Positions 16,924 through 25,835 of a stretch of 64,000 nucleotides of DNA are shown in pieces (positions within the stretch are counted from its first letter, which is position 1; each line of letters begins with the position of its first letter). Below the pieces are notes generated by a model, which saw only the letters and a list, made by a program, of their open reading frames with translations, had not been told where the DNA came from and did no database searches. The translations under genes and the position numbers were made by a program. Source of the DNA: GCA-2733415 sp965178635 (GTDB taxonomy: Bacteria > Bacteroidota > Bacteroidia > Flavobacteriales > Flavobacteriaceae); contig CBCXVT010000023.1 in NCBI GenBank assembly GCA_965178635.1, forward strand, positions 1 through 64,000. The letters are read 5' to 3'.

Positions 16924-17052
16924 TCTTATAAAATTTTGAATGGCAAAAATAAATCATTTCTGTTTTTTTTATATGTAAAAGAAGTTAATTTTGTGTTTTT
17001 AAAAGACATATTTTTTAAAATAAACATTTTTAAAGACTATAAATTGTCAAAT

Positions 17053-17067
17053 TAGTTATTTTAACTA
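17053..17067. promoter_or_regulatory. Lrp-type operator candidate
   Basis: TAGTTA-TTT-TAACTA is a 15-bp inverted repeat ending 15 bases before the lrp-family ATG, within the divergent promoter region. It matches the E. coli Lrp consensus YAGHAWATTWTDCTR at 12 of 15 positions. Confidence 0.45.
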
Positions 17068-17082
17068 TCAATAGCCACTTGT

Positions 17083-17547
17083 ATGAACCAACTTGATTAT
17101 ATCGACCAGCAAATTTTATTAGCATTAAAAGCAGATGCACGTAAAGCCTTTTCTAAAATTGCAGAAGATTTGAAAATTTCAAATTCTTTAGTACACCAAC
17201 GTATTAAGAAAATGAAAGAAGATGGTGTTATTAAAAAAGCTGATTTAATTTTAGACGAGCGAAAAATTGGCTATAATACAAAGTCGTATGTCGGTATACG
17301 GTTAAAAGAAGCCCGCTATGCTGTTCAGGTAGTTGATGCTTTAAATGATATAAAAGAAATTACAGAGTGCAATTACGTCTCTGGTAAATATGCTATTTTT
17401 GTGTTGATTTATGCGAAAGATAATGATCATTTAAGATCAATTTTATATGATAAAGTACATGAGATTGATGGTGTGGGAGGAACAGAATCATTCATATGTT
17501 TTACAACAAATTTTGACAGGTCAGTACCAGTAATTTTAGGAGAATAA
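17083..17547 (+). CDS. Lrp/AsnC-family transcriptional regulator
   Basis: The 154-residue protein has an N-terminal helix-turn-helix (IAEDLKISNSLVHQRIKKMKEDGVI at about 25-50, quoted in part: ISNSLVHQRIKKM) and a C-terminal RAM ligand-binding domain with beta-alpha-beta-beta pattern. Lrp proteins typically sense amino acids. The gene is divergent from the DUF1338 gene and two bases upstream of the dehydrogenase gene, so it is the obvious local regulator of both. A palindrome resembling an Lrp site lies just upstream. Confidence 0.9.
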   Translation: MNQLDYIDQQILLALKADARKAFSKIAEDLKISNSLVHQRIKKMKEDGVIKKADLILDERKIGYNTKSYVGIRLKEARYAVQVVDALNDIKEITECNYVSGKYAIFVLIYAKDNDHLRSILYDKVHEIDGVGGTESFICFTTNFDRSVPVILGE

Positions 17548-17549
17548 CG

Positions 17550-20461
17550 ATGAAAACTAGTTTAGAACAACTTAATACAAGGATTGATGGTGATGTGAAA
17601 TTTGATGATTTACACAAAACCATTTACGCCACAGATGCTTCAGTGTATCGAAAATTACCTTTGGGTGTTGCGTATCCTAAACACGAAGCGGATATCAAAA
17701 AGTTAATTCAGTTTGCAACGGACAACAAATCATCATTAATTCCGCGAACAGCGGGTACATCTTTAGCAGGACAATGTGTCGGTGTAGGTTTAGTGGTTGA
17801 TGTTTCCAAATATTTCACGGAGATTATTTCTCTTGATATTAACAAGAAACAAATTACGGTGCAACCAGGTGTAGTTCGTGATGCTTTAAATGTGTATCTA
17901 AAACCGCATGGTTTGTTTTTCGGTCCCAATACATCTACTTCAAACCGCTGTATGATAGGGGGAATGGTTGGTAATAATTCATCAGGAACAACATCTATTC
18001 AATACGGTGTAACGCGAGATAAAATTGTGAGTATGAAAACAATTTTATCAGATGGTTCAAGTGCTGAGTTTAAAGCATTAAACAAAACTGAGTTTGAAGA
18101 CAAACTAAAGTTAGGTAATTTAGAAGGAAAATTATATCAAGAAATTTATAAAGAACTTTCTCAGGAAGCAATTCAAAATGAAATAGAAAAAGAGTTTCCT
18201 AAGCCAGAAATTCACAGGAGAAATACCGGGTATGCTGTTGATGAGTTATTAAGGTCAAACATCTTTGATAAACGAGAGCGCGATTATAATTTTTGTGATT
18301 TGTTATCGGGTAGTGAAGGGACGTTAGCGTTTACAACAGAAATTACGTTGCAATTAGATGATTTACCTCCAAGCGCATCAGTAATGGTAGCATCTCATTA
18401 CAAGTCGATTAATGACTGTTTAAATGATGTTGCTAATACCATGACTCATAATTTGTACACTTGTGAAATGATGGATAAAATCATTTTAGATTGCACTAAA
18501 AATAATGCAACACAATCTAAGAATCGTTTTTTTATAGAAGATGATCCAGCGGCTATTTTAATGTTGGAACTTAAAGCCCCAACTCTAGAAGAAGCAAAAC
18601 GTAAAGCTCAAAACTTAATTTCTGATTTAGAAAAGGCAGGACTAAGTTATGCTAATCCGGTTTTAGCAGGAGAAGAAATTAACCAAGCTTTAGAGCTTCG
18701 AAAAGCAGGTTTAGGCTTATTAGGTAATATGATTGGTGATAGGAAAGCAGTAGCCTGTATTGAAGATACGGCGGTAGCCTTGCCAGATTTAGCAAATTTT
18801 ATAGCAGATTTTTCTATATTAATGGATAAGTTCCAACAACAAGCTGTGTATTATGCACATGCAGGAGCAGGAGAAATTCATTTGCGTCCGATTTTAAATT
18901 TAAAAGATGCAAATGATGTTGGATTGTTCAGGCAAATTACAACTGAAGTTGCCCATTTAACTAAAAAGTACGAGGGGTCTTTCAGTGGTGAACATGGTGA
19001 TGGTATAGTTAGAGCGGAATTTTTACCAATTATGATTGGTGAAAAAAATTACGACTTATGCCGACGTGTGAAAATCTTGTTTGATCCGAATAATATTTTC
19101 AATCCTGGAAAGATTGTCGATGCACCAAAAATGGATGAGTCGCTTCGTTATGAAGTAGGGCGACAAGAGCCAGAAATAAAAACTTTAATGGATTTTTCAG
19201 ATTCACAAGGAATTCTACGTGCTGCTGAAAAATGTAATGGTTCGGGAGATTGTAGAAAAGATGTGTTTGCTGGTGGAGCAATGTGTCCGAGTTACCGTGC
19301 TACAAAAGATGAAAAAGACGTGACGCGCTCTAGAGCAAATGTGTTACGGGAATTTCTAACAAATTCTGAAGAGAAAAATAAATTCAATCATAAAGAAATA
19401 AAAGAGTCTTTAGATTTATGCTTGAGTTGTAAAGCATGTGCAAGTGAATGCCCAAGTAATGTAGATGTGGCGGTTTTAAAGTCAGAATTTCTATACCAAT
19501 ATCAAAAAGAAAACGGGTTTAGCTTGCGTTCAAAATTATTTGCTTACAATACCAAGATGAATAAATTGGCATCTAAAGTGCCAGCATTAAGTAATTTTGT
19601 GTTTTCAAACTCAGTAACATCTGGTTTGTTAAAAAAACTAAATGGTGTCGCGCCAGAACGTAGCTTACCATTGGTGTCAAAACCATCTTTAAATAATTTA
19701 CAGAAAAGAGACGATGTATTAAATAAGCCTATAAAATCAATCTATTTATTTGTAGATGAATTCACTAATTATTTAGATGCTCAAATAGCGTTCGATGCTT
19801 ATGATTTATTAACAGCATTAAACTATAAGGTTTTATTTGTAAACCATGAGGAAAGCGGGAGAACCTTTATATCTAAAGGGTTTTTAGAACAAGCTAAAGA
19901 TGTGGCTACTAAAAATGTAGCAAGTATTTAAAGGATAGAGTTTCAGCAGAACACGCCACTTAATTAGGTATTGAACCTTCAGCTATTTTAACCTTTAGAG
20001 ATGAATACAAACGTTTGGTAGACGATAAAGAAACAACTAATGAAATAGCAAAACACACTTATTTAATTGAAGAGTTTTTAGCGAATGAAATTCAGTTGGG
20101 TAATATTACTTCGGATTCATTTACACAAGTTTCAAAAACGATTAAAATTCATAACCATTGTCATCAAAAAGCATTGAGCAACCAGAAAGTGACTTTTGAT
20201 ATTTTGAACCTACCTAAAAATTACACACCAACAATTATCACATCTGGTTGTTGTGGTATGGCTGGTAGTTTTGGTTATGAAAAAGAACACTATGAAGTGA
20301 GTATGAAAGTAGGAGAGCAAACTTTATTTCCATCTGTACGAAAAGCAGCACCAGAAGTTTTAATAGCAGCAAATGGGACAAGTTGCAGACATCAAATAAA
20401 TGATGGTACTGGCCGTGAAGCCGAACATCCAATTAGTATATTAAAAAAGGCTCTAAAATAA
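17550..20461 (+). pseudogene. YdiJ-like FAD/Fe-S D-2-hydroxyglutarate dehydrogenase, frameshifted as sequenced
   Basis: The coding potential is about 970 residues. An FAD-binding PCMH domain (PRTAGTSLAGQCVG, MIGGMVGNNSSGTTS) is followed by the FAD-oxidase C domain (AHAGAGEIHLRP, FSGEHGDG). Fe-S motifs follow: C-x5-C near 565 and CLSCKACASECP at C624-C634. A CCG domain comes last (CCGMAGSFGYE). The fusion of a GlcD-like and GlpC-like half is the YdiJ arrangement; D-lactate dehydrogenases of this type are the main alternative. The frame stops at 19931 and resumes near 19980. Several indels at 19930-19970 obscure a stretch reading about SIFKDRVSAEHALIGIEPS. It is probably a functional gene with local consensus errors, in an operon with the Lrp gene. 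Confidence 0.8.
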
Positions 20462-20474
20462 TAGAGCCTTTTTT
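20443..20474 (+). terminator. Terminator of the dehydrogenase gene
   Basis: An AAAAAAGGCTCTA/TAGAGCCTTTTTT stem overlaps the stop codon. It is symmetrical, so it may also serve the convergent lipoprotein gene. Confidence 0.8.
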
Positions 20475-20487
20475 CAATGAATACTAT

Positions 20488-21444
20488 TTAATCAGCAACT
20501 GTGTATGCTGTGATTTTTTGTATTGTTGTAATGGTGGCAGTTTCAGGTATTGGGATAGTAACTGGTAAAGCAGATAAATCTTCAAGTTGATAAGTGAAAA
20601 TTGCATTAGAATCTATTAAACCAATGCCATCAGCATAGTAGTTTTTTATGGATAATACATCTTGTGTATCAAGTAAAGTTACTACAATTGGCACACCAAT
20701 ATTTACAGTAGTAGTTACTTTTAAACTTAAAATAATGTCCGATTTTATAATGTTATCATAAAGGACTGTTTCTACGGTATGGTTACTTATAGTTTCCCTT
20801 TGAATAGTTTTAAATGTATATTCAATATCTAAATCAAACCCTCCAATGTTTTGTGCAGTTGTACCAGATTGACTTTCTAAAATAGTGCCATTAGCTTGAC
20901 TGTCATCAATTAATTTAGCCTCGTTTAAATCAATAACAATATCTGAGCCTCCAAAATTACTTAATGGTAAGGTGAAATTTCCGTCAGTATAAAAAACACC
21001 AGTTTCAGATCTGAAATAATTTTGATCAAATAATTGAGTCATAGTTCCTGAACTTCCAGCGCTTGAACTCATGCCATAATAATCGTTTGTGTTTATAGTT
21101 GTAGTTTCATCAACAGTAATAATATCGGTTGTGTTTGTTGCCGGGTTGGTATTGTCATCTGTAGTGACATTATAGGTCCAGTCATTGTCATTAGTTAGTG
21201 GGAAAAAATTGTTTGGAGATGTTGGTGTATCATTATCATCGTCATTGTTGTCTACATAACCAATTGGTTGTTCACATGAAGATATTAATACTTCTGGATT
21301 TCCTAAACCATCTTGATCAAGATCTTCGTACCAGTTAACTTCAGTACAGCCACTTGTAGTTGAATCATCATTAGAGCACGATAATACAATACCAATAAGA
21401 GCTAATAAAAAGAAGTAATGTGTTTTTTGATAAGCTTTTTTCAT
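20488..21444 (-). CDS. Lipoprotein with a MopE/TSP3-like metal-binding segment
   Basis: The 318-residue protein has a lipoprotein signal ending LSC at about residue 23. Next comes an acidic metal-binding motif, WYEDLDQDGLGNPEV, with a pair of cysteines before and after it and a DNNDDDND tract, resembling MopE/thrombospondin-3 Ca2+ loops. The remaining 230 residues are Thr/Asn-rich beta structure beginning NNFFPLTNDNDWTYNV, seen in many flavobacterial surface lipoproteins of unknown role. It is a single gene convergent with the dehydrogenase operon. Confidence 0.75.
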   Translation of the reverse strand: MKKAYQKTHYFFLLALIGIVLSCSNDDSTTSGCTEVNWYEDLDQDGLGNPEVLISSCEQPIGYVDNNDDDNDTPTSPNNFFPLTNDNDWTYNVTTDDNTNPATNTTDIITVDETTTINTNDYYGMSSSAGSSGTMTQLFDQNYFRSETGVFYTDGNFTLPLSNFGGSDIVIDLNEAKLIDDSQANGTILESQSGTTAQNIGGFDLDIEYTFKTIQRETISNHTVETVLYDNIIKSDIILSLKVTTTVNIGVPIVVTLLDTQDVLSIKNYYADGIGLIDSNAIFTYQLEDLSALPVTIPIPETATITTIQKITAYTVAD

Positions 21445-21567
21445 AATATATTTATAAGGTTAGTTGTTTTTAAGACGACTTAATATGAATAATGTAACAG
21501 GTTATATGCTAAAATAGTATATTTTTTTTTAAAAAAGAAATAAATAGTAAAGCACGCTGCAATTTTT

Positions 21568-21575
21568 TACATTTG
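21568..21575 (+). promoter_or_regulatory. -7 promoter box of aroC
   Basis: TACATTTG matches TAnnTTTG, 16 bases before the ATG at 21592. Confidence 0.5.
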
Positions 21576-21591
21576 TTCAAAACAAAATAGA

Positions 21592-22656
21592 ATGTCAGGT
21601 AATACGTTTGGAAAGCTTTTTAAAATCACAACTTTTGGTGAATCTCATGGTAAGGCTATTGGTGGTGTTATAGATGGTTGTCCATCTGGTTTAGATGTTG
21701 ATATAGAGGCTATTCAGAATGAATTAAACAGACGAAAACCAGGGCAATCAAGCATTGTCACACAGCGTAAAGAGCCAGATGCCGTGGAGTTTTATTCAGG
21801 GATATTTGAAGGGAAAACAACAGGAACACCAATTGGTTTTGCTATTCATAATACCAATCAGAAATCACACGATTATTCTCATATAAAAGACAGTTTCCGT
21901 CCATCTCATGCAGATTATACTTTTGAAAAGAAATATGGTTTTAGAGATTATCGCGGAGGCGGCAGAAGTTCAGCACGTGAAACGGCAAGTAGAGTAGTGG
22001 CTGGAGCTCTTGCAAAACAAGTATTATCAGATATTAAAATTAATGCATTTGTATCTTCAGTTGGTCATATTTTTATTGATAAACCATATCAAGATTTAGA
22101 TTTTTCAAAAATAGAAACAAACCCTGTACGTTGTCCGGATAAAGCGTCTGCTGAAAAAATGGAAGCCTTTATTAAGCAAATAAGAAAAGAGGGTGATACT
22201 GTTGGAGGTACAGTAACTTGTGTGTTGCAAAATGTACCTATAGGATTGGGTGAGCCAGTATTTGATAAGCTGCATGCTGATTTAGGCAAAGCCATGCTGT
22301 CTATCAACGCGGTAAAAGGCTTTGAGTACGGAAGTGGCTTTTGCGGTGCTAAAATGAAAGGAAGTGAGCATAACGATTTGTTTAATGCAGATGGTAGTAC
22401 AAAATCGAATTTGTCTGGAGGAATACAAGGAGGAATCAGTAACGGGATGGATATTTATTTTAGAGTAGCCTTTAAGCCTGTAGCTACCATAATGCAAAAA
22501 CAAGAGACAATAGACAATCAAGGACGTATTGTTGACATGACAGGTAAAGGGCGTCATGACCCCTGTGTTGTACCAAGAGCTGTACCTATTGTAGAAGCTA
22601 TGGCAGCATTAGTATTAGCAGATAATTATTTAATAAACCGAACAAACAGATTATAA
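21592..22656 (+). CDS. aroC: Chorismate synthase
   Basis: The 354-residue FMN-dependent enzyme converts EPSP to chorismate. Family signatures are visible: GESHGKAIGGVIDG near residue 15, RRKPGQSS near 45, DYRGGGRSSARET near 125 and GRHDPCVVPRAVPI near 325. Length is standard. The symporter gene begins three bases later, so both are probably co-transcribed although functionally unrelated. The related genes aroQ and aroK are elsewhere in this window. Confidence 0.95.
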   Translation: MSGNTFGKLFKITTFGESHGKAIGGVIDGCPSGLDVDIEAIQNELNRRKPGQSSIVTQRKEPDAVEFYSGIFEGKTTGTPIGFAIHNTNQKSHDYSHIKDSFRPSHADYTFEKKYGFRDYRGGGRSSARETASRVVAGALAKQVLSDIKINAFVSSVGHIFIDKPYQDLDFSKIETNPVRCPDKASAEKMEAFIKQIRKEGDTVGGTVTCVLQNVPIGLGEPVFDKLHADLGKAMLSINAVKGFEYGSGFCGAKMKGSEHNDLFNADGSTKSNLSGGIQGGISNGMDIYFRVAFKPVATIMQKQETIDNQGRIVDMTGKGRHDPCVVPRAVPIVEAMAALVLADNYLINRTNRL

Positions 22657-22659
22657 TAG

Positions 22660-23985
22660 ATGAAAAAATTAGCATTGCACTGGAAGATTTTAATAGGAAT
22701 GTTTTTAGGAATCGTTTTCGGATTTATAATGAATTCTGTTGATGGTGGAAAAGACTTTGTAAGTGATTGGGTAAAGCCATTCGGAACCATTTTTATCAAC
22801 TTGCTAAAGTTGATTGCTGTACCGTTAATTTTAGCGTCATTAATTAAAGGGGTGTCAGATTTAAAAGATATTTCTAAAATTAAAAAAATGGGATTACGTA
22901 CCATATCCATTTATATTGTCACCACTTTAGTTGCTATTGTTATAGGGTTAACTATAGTGAACACAATAAAACCCGGTGAGGGGATGTCTGCAGATACTAT
23001 AGAAAAAATCAAGCAGAAGTATGTGTCTTCAGATGGTGTTGTAGATAAGATAAACAAAGCGAGTAATCAGGCTGATGCTGGCCCTTTACAGGCTTTGGTT
23101 GATATCTTTCCGAAAAACATTTTTGTGTCCTTAGGAGAAGCAAAAATGCTTCAAATCATATTCTTTGCCTTATTTGTTGGAATCTGTTTATTGTTAATTC
23201 CAGAGGAAAAAGCAAAACCAATGGTAGATTTCTTTGATTCGCTCAATGAAATAGTCATGAAAATGGTCGATTTAATAATGTTATCTGCACCGTATGCTGT
23301 ATTTGCTTTATTGGCAAACGTTATTATTGCTTTTGATGATACAGAAATTTTAATCAAACTGTTATGGTATGCTATGTGTGTGGTACTTGGTTTGTTGTTA
23401 ATGATTGGGTTTTATTTAATGCTTGTGAGTGTATACACAAAAAAATCACCACTATGGTTTTTAAAAGAATTAAGTCCGGCGCAATTATTAGCCTTTTCAA
23501 CAAGTTCAAGCGCGGCAACATTACCGGTAACTATGGAACGTGTAGAAGAACATATGGGGGTTGATAAAGAAGTGTCTGGTTTTGTGCTGCCTGTAGGAGC
23601 AACGATTAATATGGATGGTACAAGCTTGTATCAAGGGGTTGCAGCAGTATTTATCATGCAAGTTATTTGGCCTGAAGGTTTAACCTTTACCAATCAACTG
23701 GTGATTGTGTTTACGGCGCTATTAGCATCAATTGGTAGTGCTGCAGTGCCAAGTGCAGGAATGGTAATGTTGGTAATCGTTTTAGAGTCTATAGGTTTTC
23801 CAGCGGAATTAATGCCTATTGGTTTGGCGCTTATTTTTGCTGTAGATAGACCTTTAGATATGTGCAGAACAGCGGTTAATGTTACTGGTGATGCTACGGT
23901 GTCTATGTTAGTAGCGAAGTCTTTAGGAAAGTTACACGAGCCAAAAGTTAAAAATTGGGACGATACCTATACAGGGAAGCTGTAA
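22660..23985 (+). CDS. Dicarboxylate/amino acid:cation symporter (DAACS)
   Basis: The 441-residue GltP/DctA-family transporter has about eight hydrophobic helices and the two re-entrant loop motifs. The serine-rich loop AFSTSSSAATLPVTM lies near residue 280. The Na+-binding signature INMDGTSLYQGVAAVF lies near 310, and the substrate-binding helix AVDRPLDMCRTAVNVTGDA near 395. The Arg in DMCRTAVN is that of glutamate/aspartate transporters, so acidic amino acids are the likeliest substrate. A roughly 45-residue insertion near 105-145 (GEGMSADTIEKIKQK onward) is a periplasmic-side loop. Confidence 0.92.
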   Translation: MKKLALHWKILIGMFLGIVFGFIMNSVDGGKDFVSDWVKPFGTIFINLLKLIAVPLILASLIKGVSDLKDISKIKKMGLRTISIYIVTTLVAIVIGLTIVNTIKPGEGMSADTIEKIKQKYVSSDGVVDKINKASNQADAGPLQALVDIFPKNIFVSLGEAKMLQIIFFALFVGICLLLIPEEKAKPMVDFFDSLNEIVMKMVDLIMLSAPYAVFALLANVIIAFDDTEILIKLLWYAMCVVLGLLLMIGFYLMLVSVYTKKSPLWFLKELSPAQLLAFSTSSSAATLPVTMERVEEHMGVDKEVSGFVLPVGATINMDGTSLYQGVAAVFIMQVIWPEGLTFTNQLVIVFTALLASIGSAAVPSAGMVMLVIVLESIGFPAELMPIGLALIFAVDRPLDMCRTAVNVTGDATVSMLVAKSLGKLHEPKVKNWDDTYTGKL

Positions 23986-24005
23986 ATTTTAGAATAAAGT
24001 GATAT

Positions 24006-24046
24006 AAAACACCTTATTGGCTGAATAGTTAATAAGGTGTTTTTTT
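24006..24046 (+). terminator. Terminator of aroC-symporter unit
   Basis: A 13-bp stem AAAACACCTTATT/AATAAGGTGTTTT with a 12-base loop is followed by a T run. Confidence 0.85.
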
Positions 24047-24053
24047 GTGCTGT

Positions 24054-24139
24054 GATTTCTTCAAGCGTCGAAATGACATTGATGATATTATAGTTTATGA
24101 ATGGTCATTTCGAAACATAGTGTAACGGAGTGAGAAATC
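24054..24139. repeat. Intergenic nested inverted-repeat element
   Basis: Inner arms TCGAAATGAC (24068-24077) and GTCATTTCGA (24104-24113) are perfect. Outer arms GATTTCT (24054-24060) and AGAAATC (24133-24139) are also perfect. The word GTCATTTCGA next to GAGAAATC resembles noncoding repeats I recall from many flavobacterial genomes. The remaining gap, 24140-24265, holds no gene, only a weak CTCCT/AGGAG pair. Confidence 0.5.
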
Positions 24140-24267
24140 GCACACGGTAAATAGAGTTAATTAAATACGTTTTCTAAATATATGACCCTCCTTTGTTGGA
24201 ATGAGAAGAAATATAAGAGGAGGAGAGTGTTGTGTTTTTAGTATTAGCTCTGGACTTATTTGAAAGC

Positions 24268-24302
24268 ATAAAAAAAGCCAACGCATTGCGTTGGCTTTTT
24301 AT
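24268..24302 (-). terminator. Terminator copy 1 (beta-barrel gene 24327-24950)
   Basis: AAGCCAACGCA/TGCGTTGGCTT forms a near-perfect palindrome with A and T runs. The same palindrome recurs at 25055 and 25781. Confidence 0.88.
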
Positions 24303-24326
24303 TTAGTATATAACTTCTGGGTTGCA

Positions 24327-24950
24327 TTAAAATTTAGCGCCAATTGTAAAGTTTATGGAGCTAAAAGGTGTGTCTCTTGTGTAATATTCATAGTCAAAAC
24401 CATTGTAACTTTCTTGCTCAGTGTATTCAGTAACATTAGTAAATACAAAATCTAAACCTACAGCCAATACATTGTATCTGAATTTAATTTCAGGGTTAAA
24501 TAGTATTCCACCACCAGTAAAATCATCAGTATCGTAATACTCATCATAATAAGAGTCATAATACTCATCAAAAATACCGATAACCACATTATACCCAACA
24601 TTTAGGTTAACTTCTAAACCAATATTTTTCTTAAATTCAAACGCATTGGCAAAACCAACGTTTAAAACAGATCCTTGTATTGTAAGTGCATCACTTCCAA
24701 AATAAGTAGCGCCTCTGAACCACGTAGATTTTAAACCTGGTTTCCATACTTGATTGTCTCCAAAATACCAATAATTGGCTAATTTTAAACCAACACCAAA
24801 ATCACCACTTGAGTAATCTGTGGTAGCTGTACCAATAAATGTTTCTACGCCAAAACCGCTTTTTAAAATTTTTGAAGCAACGTCTTGTTCTTGTGCTTTA
24901 GAGGTTGTTAAGCAAGCTAATGCAATAAGGGTAAATACTATTTTTTTCAT
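24327..24950 (-). CDS. Small outer-membrane beta-barrel protein
   Basis: The 207-residue protein has a signal peptide (MKKIVFTLIALACLTTSKAQ, cleaved before QEQD). The rest is amphipathic strands rich in Tyr, Gly and Asn, ending in SSINFTIGAKF with a C-terminal Phe, the usual outer-membrane barrel signature. A YYDSYYDEYYD tract near 125-140 is an acidic, tyrosine-rich loop. Its function is unknown. It is the first of three minus-strand barrel genes, each followed by a near-identical terminator. Confidence 0.75.
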   Translation of the reverse strand: MKKIVFTLIALACLTTSKAQEQDVASKILKSGFGVETFIGTATTDYSSGDFGVGLKLANYWYFGDNQVWKPGLKSTWFRGATYFGSDALTIQGSVLNVGFANAFEFKKNIGLEVNLNVGYNVVIGIFDEYYDSYYDEYYDTDDFTGGGILFNPEIKFRYNVLAVGLDFVFTNVTEYTEQESYNGFDYEYYTRDTPFSSINFTIGAKF

Positions 24951-25054
24951 AAGTTTTTAGTTATTTTTTTAAACAAATATACAACGATTAAATATAAAAA
25001 AACATACCTGAAACCGGGTATTTTTTGGTGTTATTCTAGTTATAAGTTAGACGC

Positions 25055-25082
25055 AAAAAAGCCAACGCATAGCGTTGGCTTT
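25055..25082 (-). terminator. Terminator copy 2 (beta-barrel gene 25111-25708)
   Basis: GCCAACGCATAGCGTTGGC with an A run on its left (T run on the minus strand). It differs from copy 1 at the loop only. Confidence 0.8.
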
Positions 25083-25110
25083 AAAGTGTTAAAATAATTT
25101 TTAGAACTTC

Positions 25111-25708
25111 TTAGTTAAGAAAATATCCTACTGATAATTGTAAAGTAGCATTAGTTTGATTGCTATTTTCTGCCCCATCATAGGTATTCACTAAACCTAA
25201 ACTATATCTTAATGCGAAATTTAAACCAGAATCCATTTTATATCCCGCACCTATGTTTGCTCCAAAATCTATACTTGAGGTGTTTTTATTATGGTTAATT
25301 GGTTTACCATTACCTTTTGATTTGGCTGAAATTAAAAACCACAACTTGTGGCCCTGCCTCAAGACTTAACCCTTCAGCTACATAATATTTTCATATAACT
25401 GGTAATGTTATGTATGATAAATTATAGTTATAATTTGAGCCGGCACAATCAAATCTTGCACCTTGAAGGGAATACAATAGTTCAGGTTGTACTGATAACT
25501 TTTCAGTTAATTCAAGCTCTGCCATACCACCAATGTGAAACCCAGGTTTCATAGAAACGTTTGCCGTGTCTCCCACTAAAGTAGATAGGTTTAAGCCAGC
25601 TTTTGCGCCTAAAGTGACATCTAAACCATTAATTGTTTTTGGTAGGTCTTGCGCGTTAGATAATGTGAATACACATACTGCTAAAGCAGATAATATTATT
25701 TTCTTCAT
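25111..25708 (-). pseudogene. PorT-type outer-membrane beta-barrel gene, frameshifted as sequenced
   Basis: The ATG at 25708 opens a signal peptide (MKKIILSALAVCVFTLSNAQ) and an OMP_b-brl domain (LGAKAGLNLSTLVGD, MKPGFHIGGMAELELTEKL, PELLYSLQGA). This frame stops at 25391. The downstream frame from 25362 continues the same domain (FGANIGAGYKM, LNFALRYSLGLVNTY, ATLQLSVGYFLN) to 25111. The bases between encode AEGLSLEAGPQ in yet another frame, so at least two indels are needed to restore the roughly 198-residue product. It is one of three tandem barrel genes and probably intact in the organism. Confidence 0.7.
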
Positions 25709-25780
25709 AAATGTTATTTTAAATAATTGGGTTATTTGGATTCGAATATACAATTTTATTAAATAGTATGTTTTTTAAAC

Positions 25781-25814
25781 AAAAAAAAAGGCCAACGCAT
25801 TGCGTTGGCCTTTT
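25781..25814 (-). terminator. Terminator copy 3 (beta-barrel gene 25836-26553)
   Basis: GGCCAACGCATTGCGTTGGCC is preceded by an A9 run and followed by TTTT. It shares 17 central bases with copy 1. Confidence 0.85.
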
Positions 25815-25835
25815 AAGTATTGTATTGAGTCCTAA

